A stretch of DNA of 64,000 bases, taken from Nocardia transvalensis (GTDB lineage Bacteria > Actinomycetota > Actinomycetes > Mycobacteriales > Mycobacteriaceae). Numbering within the stretch: the stretch's first letter is position 1; every line of letters begins with the position of its first letter. Of this stretch, positions 49,365-59,247 are shown piece after piece. The notes beneath the pieces are model-generated. The model was not told the origin of the DNA. It did not search any database and saw only the letters and a list, made by a program, of their open reading frames with translations. The stretch covers positions 62,001 through 126,000 of the forward strand of contig NZ_JADLQQ010000003.1 of the NCBI RefSeq assembly GCF_015477765.1. The letters are read 5' to 3'. The position numbers were made by a program, and so were the translations under genes.

Positions 49365-51299
49365 GTGGTATCGGGGCGGGAAGCTGACCCAATCGCACAG
49401 GCGGAAACGGACGGCCCGATCGCGGTCGCCGAGCGGCCGACGGCCGGGCCGAAAGAACGCTGGGACTCCGAGAAGGCAGCGAGACCCTGGGGAGCCGAGA
49501 GGGCGAGTCGAGGGCGGGATCGCTTTCGTCCGGTAACCGCCCGGCTCCGCGCGGCCCGCCCCGACCTGCTCGTCGGCAGCATCTATATGGCCTTGGCCGT
49601 ATTCGTGCTGTCGGGTCAGTGGCGCGACACCGAACACGGCTACCTGTTCAAGAGCGGTCAGGACCAGACCATGTGGGAATGGTTCTTCGCCGAGACCGCG
49701 CATGCCGTCGCGCATCTGGACAATCCGCTGGGCACCCGGCTGCAGAACTTCCCCGACGGCGTGAACATGATGGCCAATACCGCCATGTTCGGCGTCGGGG
49801 TGCCGCTCACGCCCGTCACGCTGCTGTTCGGGCCGACCGTCACCTTCGTGCTGGTCCTCACCGTCGGCCTGGCCGCGACGGCCTTCGCCTGGTATTGGCT
49901 GTTCTCCCGCGAACTGGTGCGCTCCCGTTTCGCCGCGGCCGTCGGCGGCCTGTTCTGCGGCTTCGCTCCCGCGATGATCTCGCACGCCAACGCGCACCCG
50001 AACTTCGTCCTGCTGGCCGCGCTCCCGGTGATCGCCGGGCTGCTGATCCGGATGGGGCGCCGGGTGACGGAGGGGGCTCCGACACGGCGGGTGCGCGATG
50101 CGACGGTGCTGGGCGTACTGGTGGCGCTGCAAATCGCGCTGGGTGAAGAGCCGCTGCTGATCTTCGCGCTGGCCTTCGGTGTGTTCGCAGTCGTCTACTA
50201 CCTGCATCGGCCGCGCACCGGGCTGGCCGTCGCGCGCGGCCTGGCGCCGACGGTCGGGCTGGCCGCGCTGATCACCCTGGGGCTCACCGAGATTCCGCTG
50301 TATTGGCAGTTCTTCGGCCCGCAGAGCTATCGCTCCATCGATCACGGCCCGATGGGGAACGATCTGAAAGCCCTGGTGCAGTTCCCGTCGGAATCGCTGG
50401 GCGGGCTGTTCGCGCCGGGTCAGTATGTGGCGATCAATCCCACCGAGGAGAACGCCTATTTCGGTTGGCCGCTGCTGGTGCTGGTGGCCGTGACGACCGT
50501 CCTGCTCTGGCGCAACAACGGCGGAGCACGCAGCCCGCATCGGATCGTGAGGGCGGCGGCGAGCGTGATCGTGGTGTTCGGGGTGCTGTCACTGGGTCAG
50601 ATGGCCACCCTCGGCAAGCAGCCGCTCGGGGTGAGCCTGCCCTGGAAGTGGTTGGACCGAGTGCCGCTGCTGAATACGGTTCTCGAGACCCGCTTCAGCA
50701 TGGCCGCCATCCCCGCTATCGCCATCATCCTCGCGTTGGCCACCGAGCGCGCCCTCGGCTACTGGAACCTCTCGCTCACCGACTGGCGCCCGCTGGCCTG
50801 GTTCGCCGCGTTGGTGCTGGCCCTGGCGCCGCTGACGCCGACCGTGCTGCCCGTGATCCACCGCGAGTCCACCCCCGGGTTCTTCACCGACGGCACGGTG
50901 AACCGGTACGTGCGCGACGGTTCGGTGGTGATCGCGCCGCCGCCGATGCGCCTGGACGCCCGCGCGTTGCGCTGGCAGGTCGACGCGAACTTCGAATTCC
51001 CGCTCGCCGGTGGCTATTTCGTCGGTCCCACGGCGGGCAAGAAGGGCCGCTACGGTCCCGATGATCGACCGACAGCCGCGCTGCTGATGGCGGCCCGGGA
51101 TACGGGGCAGGTCCCGGCCATCGACGACGCCGTGCGCGACCAGGCCCTCGCCGACCTGCGCTACTGGCAGGCCGATGTCGTGGTGCTGCCGCCCACGATC
51201 CACGGCGACGTCCTGCACACCATCCTCGACCAGCTGTTCGGCTTCCCCGGGCAGTACGTGGAGGGCATGTGGGTCTGGGACGTGCGCGAGTTGCGCTGA
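49365..51299 (+). CDS. Uncharacterised GT-C membrane glycosyltransferase of the arabinan locus
   Basis: 644-aa protein with a charged cytosolic N-terminus, about eleven hydrophobic segments and a C-terminal extracytoplasmic domain (from about residue 500). Loop 1 has WRDTEHGYLFKSGQDQTMWEWFF, with acidic residues suited to GT-C catalysis. I do not recognise it as AftB, AftC or AftD. Its place between aftA and the emb genes suggests a role in arabinan assembly with a polyprenyl-phosphate donor. GTG 49365 has AGGAGGAG upstream. Confidence 0.8.
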   Translation: MVSGREADPIAQAETDGPIAVAERPTAGPKERWDSEKAARPWGAERASRGRDRFRPVTARLRAARPDLLVGSIYMALAVFVLSGQWRDTEHGYLFKSGQDQTMWEWFFAETAHAVAHLDNPLGTRLQNFPDGVNMMANTAMFGVGVPLTPVTLLFGPTVTFVLVLTVGLAATAFAWYWLFSRELVRSRFAAAVGGLFCGFAPAMISHANAHPNFVLLAALPVIAGLLIRMGRRVTEGAPTRRVRDATVLGVLVALQIALGEEPLLIFALAFGVFAVVYYLHRPRTGLAVARGLAPTVGLAALITLGLTEIPLYWQFFGPQSYRSIDHGPMGNDLKALVQFPSESLGGLFAPGQYVAINPTEENAYFGWPLLVLVAVTTVLLWRNNGGARSPHRIVRAAASVIVVFGVLSLGQMATLGKQPLGVSLPWKWLDRVPLLNTVLETRFSMAAIPAIAIILALATERALGYWNLSLTDWRPLAWFAALVLALAPLTPTVLPVIHRESTPGFFTDGTVNRYVRDGSVVIAPPPMRLDARALRWQVDANFEFPLAGGYFVGPTAGKKGRYGPDDRPTAALLMAARDTGQVPAIDDAVRDQALADLRYWQADVVVLPPTIHGDVLHTILDQLFGFPGQYVEGMWVWDVRELR

Positions 51300-51396
51300 C
51301 CCCGAGCCAGGGCCGCCGCACGACTCGGCGGTGAACTGCGCGGCACGATTCGGCGGTGGCCCGGGGATGTCGGACGGCATCTCGCGTGACGGTGGC

Positions 51397-51402
51397 TAGC
51401 AT
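51397..51402 (+). promoter_or_regulatory. -10 element before first emb gene
   Basis: TAGCAT lies 8 nt before GTG 51411. No Shine-Dalgarno is visible, so a leaderless or very short 5' UTR is likely. The second emb gene has the same layout. Confidence 0.45.
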
Positions 51403-51410
51403 CGTCGATC

Positions 51411-54400
51411 GTGCGCGCAGACTCTCCAGCGTTGTCCCGTATTCGGCTGATCGCCCTCGTGTCGGGGGTGCTCGCGATCCTGGCGGCGGTGGTGACACCA
51501 CTGCTGCCGGTGCGGCAGGACCGCGCCGCGCTGGATTGGCCGCAGCCGCAGTCGGTGAACGTCGACGCGCCGCTGGTGTCGTATGTGCCGCTGGATGTGA
51601 ACCTGTCGCTGCCGTGCACGGCGATCCGGGATCTGCCCAGCGGCACCCTGATCTCGACGGTGCCGACGCAGGCGTCCGGGGCGACGTCGAAGGGCCTGGT
51701 GGCCAGGGTGACCGACGACCCCGGCGCCGGGCCGACGCTGTCGGTGCTGCTGCGCGATATCCCGCTGCTGTCCGCGCCGATCGCCGAGATCGGTGACTGC
51801 GGTGCGTTCACCGTCGCGTCGACCGCGACGGCCACCACCGCCGAGCTCAGCGGTGTTCTCCGCGCGGACGGCACGCCGTTCCGGTCGACGGTCACCGGTG
51901 ACGTGCGGCCCCAGATCGTCGGCGTGTTCACCGATCTGGATCGGGCGCAGCTCGGCGGGGCGCACCTGCACGCGAATATCGACTCGCGGTTCTCCTCCAG
52001 CCCGTCGTGGCTGAAGCTGAGCGCCATCGTCGCCGCCGTGGTGTTCACGATCATCTCGCTGATCTGCCTGCACCTCATCGATACCGTCGACGGCCGGCGC
52101 CCGCGCCGGTTCCTGCCCGCGCACTGGTGGCGGTTCACCGTTACCGATGCCGTCGTGCTCGGCACGCTGGTGGTGTGGCACATCATCGGCGCCAACACCT
52201 CCGACGACGGCTACATCCTGAATATGGCTCGGGCGTCGAAACATTCGGGCTACATGTCCAACTACTACCGCTGGTTCGGGGTGGCCGAGGCCCCGTTCGG
52301 CTGGCCCTACGAGGTGCTGGCCTGGATGACCCGGGTCAGTGACTCCAGCCCGTGGATGCGGTTGCCCGCGCTGCTGGCCGGGGTGCTGTGCTGGCTGGTG
52401 ATCAGCCGGGAAGTCCTGCCGCGCTTGGGCGCTCGCGTGCGCAGGGACGGAATCGTGCGCTGGACAGCGGGATTGGTGTTCCTCGTCGCCTGGCTGCCCT
52501 ACGACAACGGCCTGCGGCCGGAGCCGCTGATCGCCCTGGGTGCGCTGCTCACCTGGTGCTCCATCGAGCGCGCCATCGCGACCGGCCGCCTGCTGCCCGC
52601 CGCGATCGGGGTGCTCATCGCGGCGTTCTCGCTGGCCGCGGGGCCGACGGGGCTGATCTGCGTTGCCGCGCTGATCGCGGGGTCGCGGCCGGTGCTGATG
52701 CACGTCATCAAGCGGGCGCGCTTGGGTTCCGGCGGAAACCTCCTGCGGTACGGGGCTCTGCTGGCGCCCGGTGCCGCCGCCGGGACCTTGGTGCTGGTGG
52801 TGGTTTTCGCGGATCAGACGCTGGCGTCGGTGCTGGAGGCCACTCGGGTGCGCAAGATCATCGGGCCCAATGTGGCCTGGTTCGACGAACGCACCCGGTG
52901 GGATTCGCTGCTCATGCTGTCGCCCGACGGGTCGCTGGCCCGCCGCTTCGGCATCCTGGGCATGCTGCTGTGCCTGGGTGTCTGTGTCCTGGTGATGCTG
53001 CGCAAGGGCGGCCGGGTGCCGGGCACCTCGCGGGGGCCGTCGGCGCGCATTCTCGGCATCGTATTCATGGCACTGCTGTTGATGATGTTCACGCCCACCA
53101 AGTGGACCCATCATTTCGGTGTCTACGCCGGGCTGGCCGGATCGTTGGCCGCACTGACCGCGGTTGCGGTGGGCGTCAACGGAATTCGCGCGCCGTACAA
53201 CCGGTCGCTGTTCGCGGCGGCCGTATTCTTCCTGCTGGCGATCACCTTCACCGGATCCAACGGCTGGTGGTACGTGTCCAGCTACGGCGTGCCCTGGTGG
53301 GACAAGGCGCCGATGATCGCCGGGAAGGGGTTCTCCACACTGTTCCTCGGGCTGGCCGTGCTGTGCCTACTGCTGGCGGCCTGGCAGTACTATCGCGAGC
53401 CTTACCGAAAGGGCCAGCCCCGCAAGCGTTTCGACAAATTCGCCATCGAACCGCTCACCATCGCCGCCGCGGCCATGGTGCTGTTCGAGGTGGCGTCGCT
53501 GGTTAAGGCCGCCGCCACGCAGTACCCGGCATATTCGATCGCCGAGTCGAATCTGCGTGCGCTGGGCGGTAATTCGTGTGCCCTCGCCGAGGAGGTGCTG
53601 GCCGAGACCGATACCGCGGACTCGTTGCTGCAGCCCTACACCGGATCCGCGGCCGACGGCCTCGCCGCCGAGAATGCCGGATTCACCCCGAACGGCGTCG
53701 CGAGCGATCTCACCGCCGATGCGGAGGAAACCGTCAGCGGCGGCGCCAATTCGGTGGACTCCGATTCCGAGAACAAGACCACCCGCACGACCCAGGCGGG
53801 CACGGGCGGCGGCACCACCGCACAGCCCGGCATCAACGGCAGCACCGTCGCGCTGCCGTTCGGCCTGGACCCGGCCCGCACTCCCGTGATGGGCAGCTAC
53901 ACCACCGGCGACAAGCAGCAGGCGCACCTCACGTCGCAGTGGTACCGGCTCGACCTCGCGGGCGCCCGCACCGATCCCGCCTACCAGGTGCTGGTGGTCA
54001 CCGCGGCGGGCCGGATCAAATCGGTGAACAAGGACGGCGTCGTGACCTACGGGCAGGATCTTCGCGTCGAATTCGGTCACCGCGGCGACGACGGCACCGT
54101 AGAGTCGCTCGGATCGTTCGTGCCCTTGGATATCGGCGGCGCCCCGTCCTGGCGCAATATGCGGGTGCCGCTGGACCGGATGCCGGAGCAGACCAATGCG
54201 GTTCGCATCGTCGCCGTCGCTAACGACCTCACCCCGCGGCAGTGGCTGGCGGTGACACCCCCGCGCCTGCCGAAGCTCGCCACGCTGAACTCCGTGGTCG
54301 GGCGCACCGCCCCGGTTCTGGAGGACTGGCACGTGGGCCTGGCGTTCCCGTGCCAGCGCCCGTTCGACCACAAGGACGGCGTGGCCGAGGTCCCGGCCTG

Positions 54401-54659
54401 GCGCATCCTCCCCGACCGGGTCGGCTCGGATGCCTCCAACGCCTGGCAGGACGATATCGGCGGCGGCCCCCTCGGCTGGACCGGCCTGCTGCTCGAGGCC
54501 CGGACCGTGCCCGCCTACCTCGACCACGACTGGGGCCGCGACTGGGGATCGCTGGAAAAGTTCACCCCGTACGTCCCCACGGCCCAACCGGCCACCATCG
54601 GCGTCACGGTCGAAAGTCATTGGGGCTGGGCCAAGGATGTGCCGATCAAGGCACGGTAG
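51411..54659 (+). CDS. Arabinosyltransferase, Emb family (first copy)
   Basis: 1082-aa GT53 enzyme. It has an N-terminal TM helix, an extracytoplasmic N-domain, the GT-C core with IGANTSDDGYILNMARASKHSGYMSNYYRWFG (catalytic Asp pair and the ethambutol-region Met), WLPYDNGLRPEP, FTPTKWTHHFG, and a C-terminal carbohydrate-binding domain from about residue 700 (PGINGSTVALPFGLDP). It extends arabinan with alpha-1,5 arabinose. Whether it is EmbC- or EmbA-like cannot be settled by eye. A second emb gene follows after 92 bp. Confidence 0.93.
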   Translation: MRADSPALSRIRLIALVSGVLAILAAVVTPLLPVRQDRAALDWPQPQSVNVDAPLVSYVPLDVNLSLPCTAIRDLPSGTLISTVPTQASGATSKGLVARVTDDPGAGPTLSVLLRDIPLLSAPIAEIGDCGAFTVASTATATTAELSGVLRADGTPFRSTVTGDVRPQIVGVFTDLDRAQLGGAHLHANIDSRFSSSPSWLKLSAIVAAVVFTIISLICLHLIDTVDGRRPRRFLPAHWWRFTVTDAVVLGTLVVWHIIGANTSDDGYILNMARASKHSGYMSNYYRWFGVAEAPFGWPYEVLAWMTRVSDSSPWMRLPALLAGVLCWLVISREVLPRLGARVRRDGIVRWTAGLVFLVAWLPYDNGLRPEPLIALGALLTWCSIERAIATGRLLPAAIGVLIAAFSLAAGPTGLICVAALIAGSRPVLMHVIKRARLGSGGNLLRYGALLAPGAAAGTLVLVVVFADQTLASVLEATRVRKIIGPNVAWFDERTRWDSLLMLSPDGSLARRFGILGMLLCLGVCVLVMLRKGGRVPGTSRGPSARILGIVFMALLLMMFTPTKWTHHFGVYAGLAGSLAALTAVAVGVNGIRAPYNRSLFAAAVFFLLAITFTGSNGWWYVSSYGVPWWDKAPMIAGKGFSTLFLGLAVLCLLLAAWQYYREPYRKGQPRKRFDKFAIEPLTIAAAAMVLFEVASLVKAAATQYPAYSIAESNLRALGGNSCALAEEVLAETDTADSLLQPYTGSAADGLAAENAGFTPNGVASDLTADAEETVSGGANSVDSDSENKTTRTTQAGTGGGTTAQPGINGSTVALPFGLDPARTPVMGSYTTGDKQQAHLTSQWYRLDLAGARTDPAYQVLVVTAAGRIKSVNKDGVVTYGQDLRVEFGHRGDDGTVESLGSFVPLDIGGAPSWRNMRVPLDRMPEQTNAVRIVAVANDLTPRQWLAVTPPRLPKLATLNSVVGRTAPVLEDWHVGLAFPCQRPFDHKDGVAEVPAWRILPDRVGSDASNAWQDDIGGGPLGWTGLLLEARTVPAYLDHDWGRDWGSLEKFTPYVPTAQPATIGVTVESHWGWAKDVPIKAR

Positions 54660-54737
54660 TGAAGGGACGGACAGCGAAGTGGGCGCGGGCGCGGGTGTGA
54701 GTTTCGAGTGAACAGCGTCACTCGGGGCGCGGGCAGA

Positions 54738-54743
54738 TAACAT
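54738..54743 (+). promoter_or_regulatory. -10 element before second emb gene
   Basis: TAACAT lies 8 nt before GTG 54752, matching the arrangement before the first emb gene. It suggests that the second gene can be transcribed on its own. Confidence 0.45.
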
Positions 54744-54751
54744 CTGCATCC

Positions 54752-57700
54752 GTGCCCGACGCCGCTACTGCTGTCTTGACCGAACCTACGGCCGCCGCTC
54801 CCGCGGCGACGCCGCGCGATTTCCGCACCGCCCGATTGATCGCGATGGTCGCGGGCCTGTTGGGGGCGCTGTTCGCGCTCGCCACGCCGTTTCTGCCGGT
54901 CGAGCAGACCACGGCGGAGGTGAACTGGCCGCAGGGTGGGAGTATCGGCAATGTCGAGGCGCCGCTGATGTCGCAGGTGCCGGTGGACCTGCGGGCGAGC
55001 ATTCCGTGTTCGCTGGTCGACCAGCTGCCGCAGGGCGGCATTCTGCTCAATACGGCTCCGCAGCAAGGCGATCGGGCGGCGTTGGAGGGCATGTTCGTCC
55101 GCGTCACACCGGATTCGGTGGACGTCATGGACCGCAATGCCATCGTGGCATCGGCGAAGCGGTCGCAGCTCGGCGAGTGCACCTCGATCACCATCACCTC
55201 CGACATCAATCGCACCTACGCCAAGTTCGAGGGGATGTCCACCCAGGTCGAGCGGCCGGTGCCGGGCGGCCCGGCGGGCGCGACCGAGACGGTCACGGTG
55301 CCGGTCGAGGGCACGCTGAACGGCGATCTACGGCCGCAGGTGGTCGGCATCTTCTCCGATCTGCAGGGCCCCGCCCCGGCCGGCCTGTCGTTCCACATGA
55401 CCGTCGACACCCGATTCACCTCCACACCCACGTGGATCAAGCTGGTGGCGATGATCGCGGCCGTGCTGTGCACGCTGATCGCGCTGGCCGCGCTGGGACG
55501 GCTGGACACCGGCGACGGCCGCGGCCACCGGCGCATCCTGCCCGCGAACTGGCTGAAGCCGACCTGGGCCGACGGCGCCATCGTCGGCACCCTGCTGGTG
55601 TGGCACTTCCTCGGCGCCAACACCTCCGACGACGGCTACATCCTGGGCATGGTGCGGGTGGCCCCGCACGCCAGCTATATGGCCAACTACTTCCGCTGGT
55701 ACGGCGTGCCCGAGGCGCCGTTCGGCTGGTACTACTACGTGATCCAGGCCTTCGCGCAGATCTCCACGGCCAGCGTGTGGGTCCGAATTCCCGCGCTGCT
55801 GTGCGGAATTCTGTGCTGGATGGTGATCAGCCGCGAGGTGGTCCCCCGGCTGGGCCGGGGCGTGCGCACCTCCAAGGTGGCGCTGTGGACCGGTGGGCTG
55901 GTGTTCCTGGCCTTCTGGCTGCCCTACGACAACGGCCTGCGCTCCGAGCCCATCGTGGCGCTGGGCGCGCTGCTGACCTGGGTCTCGATCGAACGTGCCA
56001 TCGCCACCGGGCGGCTGCTGCCCGCCGCGGTCGCGGTCCTGATCGCGGCGTTCACCCTGGCCGCCGCGCCGACCGGTCTGATGTGTGTGGCCGCCCTGCT
56101 GGCCGGTATCCGGCCGCTGGTGCGGATCGTGGTGCGCAGGCATAGGGAGCTGGCCGCCCGCAGCGGAAAGGGCTTCGGCGCCACCCTCTGGGGTTCGACG
56201 CTGCCCCTGCTGGCACCCGTCGCGGCGGCCGGATTCCTGGTGCTCACCGTCGTCTACAGCGATCAGACCTTCGCCGCCATCCAGGAGGCCGACCGGGTAC
56301 GCAAGGTCACCGGGCCGAATCTGGCCTGGTACGAGGACTATCTGCGCTACTACTACCTGTTCGTGCAGACCGTCGACGGCTCGCTGTCGCGTCGGTTCGC
56401 CTTCCTCGTGATGATCCTGTGCCTGGTCACCACCGCGCTGGTGCTGCTGCGGCGGCGCCGGGTGCCGGGCATCTCCAGCGGCCCGACGTGGCGGTTGATC
56501 GGCGTGGTGTTCGGGACGATCTTCTTCATGATGTTCAACCCGACGAAGTGGACCCACCACTTCGGCGCCTATGCGGGCATTGCGGGTTCGCTGGCCGCGG
56601 TGACCGCGGTGGCGGTATCGGCGACGGCGCTGCGCTCGCGCAAGAACCGCACCGTGTTCCTGGCCGCGCTGCTGTTCATGCTGGCTGTGACGTTCTCGGG
56701 CATCAACGGCTACTGGTATGTGTCCAGCTTCGGAGTGCCGTGGTTCGACAAGACCGTCTCCCTGCAGGGCCACCAGTCCAACACCCTGGTACTGATCCTG
56801 TTCGGGCTGGCGCTGGCGCTGGTCGGCTGGCAGGCGTTGCGGGAGGACTACACCAAACCTCCGGCGAGCCCGAAGACCGCGCGCGGCAGGCGCATTCGCA
56901 AGTTCGCCGCGATTCCGCTGACCGTCGTGGCGGCGCTGATGGTGGCCTTCGAGGTGCTGTCGCTGGTGAAGGGTGCGGCGGCGCAGTATCCGGCGTACTC
57001 GCTGGCACGCGCGAATTTCGATGCAATACGCGGCAATTCGTGCGGCCTGGCCAATGACGTTCTGGTGGAGTCGAATCCGAATGCCGGGCGGTTGAATCCG
57101 ATCATCGATCCGGCCAACCCGCCGAAGAACGACGATCCGCTGGCCGGTGCCGATCCGACCGGCTTCGATCCCAATGGCGTGCCGACCGATCTGAAGGCCG
57201 ATTCGGTCGAGGTGAAGCCGGGTACCGGCAACACCTCCAACCAGTCGGTGGGCGCCAACTTCGCGGAGGGCCAGAACGCGGGCACCGGCGGCGGCCGCAT
57301 CGCCGAGCCGGGTATCAACGGCAGCACCGTGGCGCTGCCGTTCGGTCTGGACCCGAAGACCACGCCGGTGATGGGCAGCTACCAGCAGGGCATGCAGCAG
57401 ACCGCGCACCTGACCTCCAGCTGGTACGAGCTGCCGCCGCGGTCGGACGATTCGCCGCTGGTGGTCATCACCGCCGCCGGGCGCATCCTGTCGTTCGATC
57501 AGACCGGGTCGCTGCAGTACGGGCAGGATCTGCAACTGGAGTACGGCAAGCGCCAGCCCGACGGCAGCGTGCTGGCCGAGGGTAAATACGTGCCGCGTGA
57601 TATCGGCCCGGCCCCGTCGTGGCGCAACCTGCGGGTGCCGCTGTCGGAGATCTCGCCCGATGCCGATGCGGTGCGCATCGTCGCCAACCGGAACGTGCTG

Positions 57701-58132
57701 ATCGGCGATCAGTGGCTGGCATTCACGCCGCCGCGTGTGCCGAAGCTGCAGACGCTCAACACCTTCCTCGGCTCGAAGCAGCCGATCCTGGAGGACTGGG
57801 CGGTGGGCCTGCAGTTCCCGTGCCAGCAGCCGTTCCTGCATCGCAACGGGGTCGCCGATATGCCGAACTACCGGATCAAGCCGGACCGGCCGCTGGCGGT
57901 GAGCTCCACCGACACCTGGCAGGCCGAGGAGTTCGGCGGGCCGCTCGGTTTCGCGAATATGCTGGCCGGGGCCACCACGATCCCGACCTATCTGAAGGAC
58001 GACTGGGCCCGCGACTGGGGTTCGCTCGAGCGCTACGACCGGTACTACACCGACGCCCGGCCCGCCGAGGTCGTCACCGGCACCGCGACCCGCTCCGGCT
58101 TCTGGTCGCCGGGGCAGATGCGGGTGTTCTGA
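54752..58132 (+). CDS. embB: Arabinosyltransferase, Emb family (EmbB-like copy)
   Basis: 1126-aa GT53 enzyme with the same layout as its neighbour: GANTSDDGYILGMVRVAPHASYMANYFRWYG-type catalytic region, WLPYDNGLRSEP, FNPTKWTHHFG, and C-terminal domain. Its end GTATRSGFWSPGQMRVF closely matches the EmbB C-terminus of M. tuberculosis (GTATRSGLWSPG), and the segment LRYYYLFVQTVDGSLSRRF also follows EmbB, so it is probably the EmbB-type copy. The residue aligned with Met306, linked to ethambutol resistance, is Met here. It is the last of the arabinan group. Confidence 0.92.
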   Translation: MPDAATAVLTEPTAAAPAATPRDFRTARLIAMVAGLLGALFALATPFLPVEQTTAEVNWPQGGSIGNVEAPLMSQVPVDLRASIPCSLVDQLPQGGILLNTAPQQGDRAALEGMFVRVTPDSVDVMDRNAIVASAKRSQLGECTSITITSDINRTYAKFEGMSTQVERPVPGGPAGATETVTVPVEGTLNGDLRPQVVGIFSDLQGPAPAGLSFHMTVDTRFTSTPTWIKLVAMIAAVLCTLIALAALGRLDTGDGRGHRRILPANWLKPTWADGAIVGTLLVWHFLGANTSDDGYILGMVRVAPHASYMANYFRWYGVPEAPFGWYYYVIQAFAQISTASVWVRIPALLCGILCWMVISREVVPRLGRGVRTSKVALWTGGLVFLAFWLPYDNGLRSEPIVALGALLTWVSIERAIATGRLLPAAVAVLIAAFTLAAAPTGLMCVAALLAGIRPLVRIVVRRHRELAARSGKGFGATLWGSTLPLLAPVAAAGFLVLTVVYSDQTFAAIQEADRVRKVTGPNLAWYEDYLRYYYLFVQTVDGSLSRRFAFLVMILCLVTTALVLLRRRRVPGISSGPTWRLIGVVFGTIFFMMFNPTKWTHHFGAYAGIAGSLAAVTAVAVSATALRSRKNRTVFLAALLFMLAVTFSGINGYWYVSSFGVPWFDKTVSLQGHQSNTLVLILFGLALALVGWQALREDYTKPPASPKTARGRRIRKFAAIPLTVVAALMVAFEVLSLVKGAAAQYPAYSLARANFDAIRGNSCGLANDVLVESNPNAGRLNPIIDPANPPKNDDPLAGADPTGFDPNGVPTDLKADSVEVKPGTGNTSNQSVGANFAEGQNAGTGGGRIAEPGINGSTVALPFGLDPKTTPVMGSYQQGMQQTAHLTSSWYELPPRSDDSPLVVITAAGRILSFDQTGSLQYGQDLQLEYGKRQPDGSVLAEGKYVPRDIGPAPSWRNLRVPLSEISPDADAVRIVANRNVLIGDQWLAFTPPRVPKLQTLNTFLGSKQPILEDWAVGLQFPCQQPFLHRNGVADMPNYRIKPDRPLAVSSTDTWQAEEFGGPLGFANMLAGATTIPTYLKDDWARDWGSLERYDRYYTDARPAEVVTGTATRSGFWSPGQMRVF

Positions 58133-58151
58133 TTTCCGGCAGGATGACTGC

Positions 58152-58934
58152 ATGACTTATGTACGGCTCGGTGCGGTGAATACGTGGTACGACGTGTACG
58201 GGGAGGGCGAGCCGCTGCTGCTGTTGCACGGAGGGTTTGCCGATTCGCGGTCGTTCGAACCGGCGATCCCCCTGCTCACCAAGCATTTTCGGGTATTCAC
58301 CGTGGATCGGCGCGGGCACGGGCGCACACCGGACGTCGACGGGCCGTTCAGCTACGAGATCATGGCCCAGGACATGATCGCGTTCCTGGAGCAGGTGGTC
58401 GGCGGTCCCGCGCATCTGGTCGGCTACAGCGACGGAGCCAACGTGGCGCTGCTGATGGCCCTGAAACGGCCGGATCTGGTGCGGAAATATGTGTCGGTCA
58501 GCGGCAACTTCCATCACAACGGACTGGTGCCCGGGTCGATGGACTTCGACGATGCCGTCCTCGCACGGTTCGCACCCCACTACGGCGAGGCGTCACCGGA
58601 CGGTATCGAGCACTTTCCGGTCGTGGCCCGCAAGGGACTCGAGATGGGAAAGACCCAGCCGGAACTCACCGCGGCCGACCTGGCGGGGGTGTCGGCGCGC
58701 ACGCTCGTGCTGGCCTCGGACGACGATATGGTCACGCTGGAGCACACGATCGAGTTCTACCGGGCGATTCCGGATTCCGAGTTGGCTATCGTGCCCGGCA
58801 CCTCCCACGTCCTGATACTCGAGAAGCCGACCCAGGTCTACAACACGGTTCTGGACTTCCTGACCTCGGATCCGGTGCGGCCCCTGTTTCCGCTCCGGCG
58901 GGCACAGCGCGAACCCGGCGGGCAGGATGCTTGA
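58152..58934 (+). CDS. Alpha/beta hydrolase
   Basis: 260-aa protein of the alpha/beta hydrolase fold. LLLLHGGF is the oxyanion loop, GYSDGAN the nucleophile elbow, DDDM the acid region and GTSHVLI the catalytic His. The DRRGHGRTPDVDG segment is common in haloperoxidase- and MhpC-like enzymes. It starts 19 bp after the second emb gene, so it may be cotranscribed. The substrate is unknown. Confidence 0.9.
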   Translation: MTYVRLGAVNTWYDVYGEGEPLLLLHGGFADSRSFEPAIPLLTKHFRVFTVDRRGHGRTPDVDGPFSYEIMAQDMIAFLEQVVGGPAHLVGYSDGANVALLMALKRPDLVRKYVSVSGNFHHNGLVPGSMDFDDAVLARFAPHYGEASPDGIEHFPVVARKGLEMGKTQPELTAADLAGVSARTLVLASDDDMVTLEHTIEFYRAIPDSELAIVPGTSHVLILEKPTQVYNTVLDFLTSDPVRPLFPLRRAQREPGGQDA

Positions 58935-58958
58935 CCGCCGGGCGACGGACGGATGGCC

Positions 58959-59159
58959 TCACCGTTCGATACGTTCGCACCACTCGTAGACCGGGAGGCT
59001 GCCCTCGGCGGTGTCCTGCCAGCGCGGCGTCACCTTGAAACGCTCGTAGCCGCCGTTGAACTGCACCCGCAGTTCCACACCCGGAGGTGTGATCGGCACA
59101 ATCCGTTGTGGCAGGTCGGCAGGCCCGCCCTCTAGTACGGCCTTCGGTGAGCTACCCAT
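58959..59159 (-). CDS. 66-aa small protein, DUF5988-like
   Basis: Short cytosolic protein: KAVLEGGPADLPQRIVP, then VQFNGGYERFKVTPRW and VYEWCERIER. The EGGP and GGYERF pattern recalls DUF5988, small proteins known from Streptomyces and Frankia, often near secondary-metabolite genes. Function unknown. It lies 24 bp from the converging hydrolase gene, and its upstream region contains the 23-bp repeats. Confidence 0.65.
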   Translation of the reverse strand: MGSSPKAVLEGGPADLPQRIVPITPPGVELRVQFNGGYERFKVTPRWQDTAEGSLPVYEWCERIER

Positions 59160-59247
59160 AGCTGAAGGCTCTCATACCCGGGCGGATCGACCGACCGATT
59201 CCGAGAAAGACACGCCTTGTGTGGTGGGAGGTCCCGGCCAAAAGCAC

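Noticed and set aside
49359..50540. 393-codon frame opposite the GT-C gene
   Set aside because: It is a composition artefact opposite a protein with clear membrane helices.
55328..58153. Very long open frame antisense to the second emb gene
   Set aside because: It is rich in His, Arg and Gln with no domain and lies exactly opposite a conserved enzyme. High third-position GC creates such frames.
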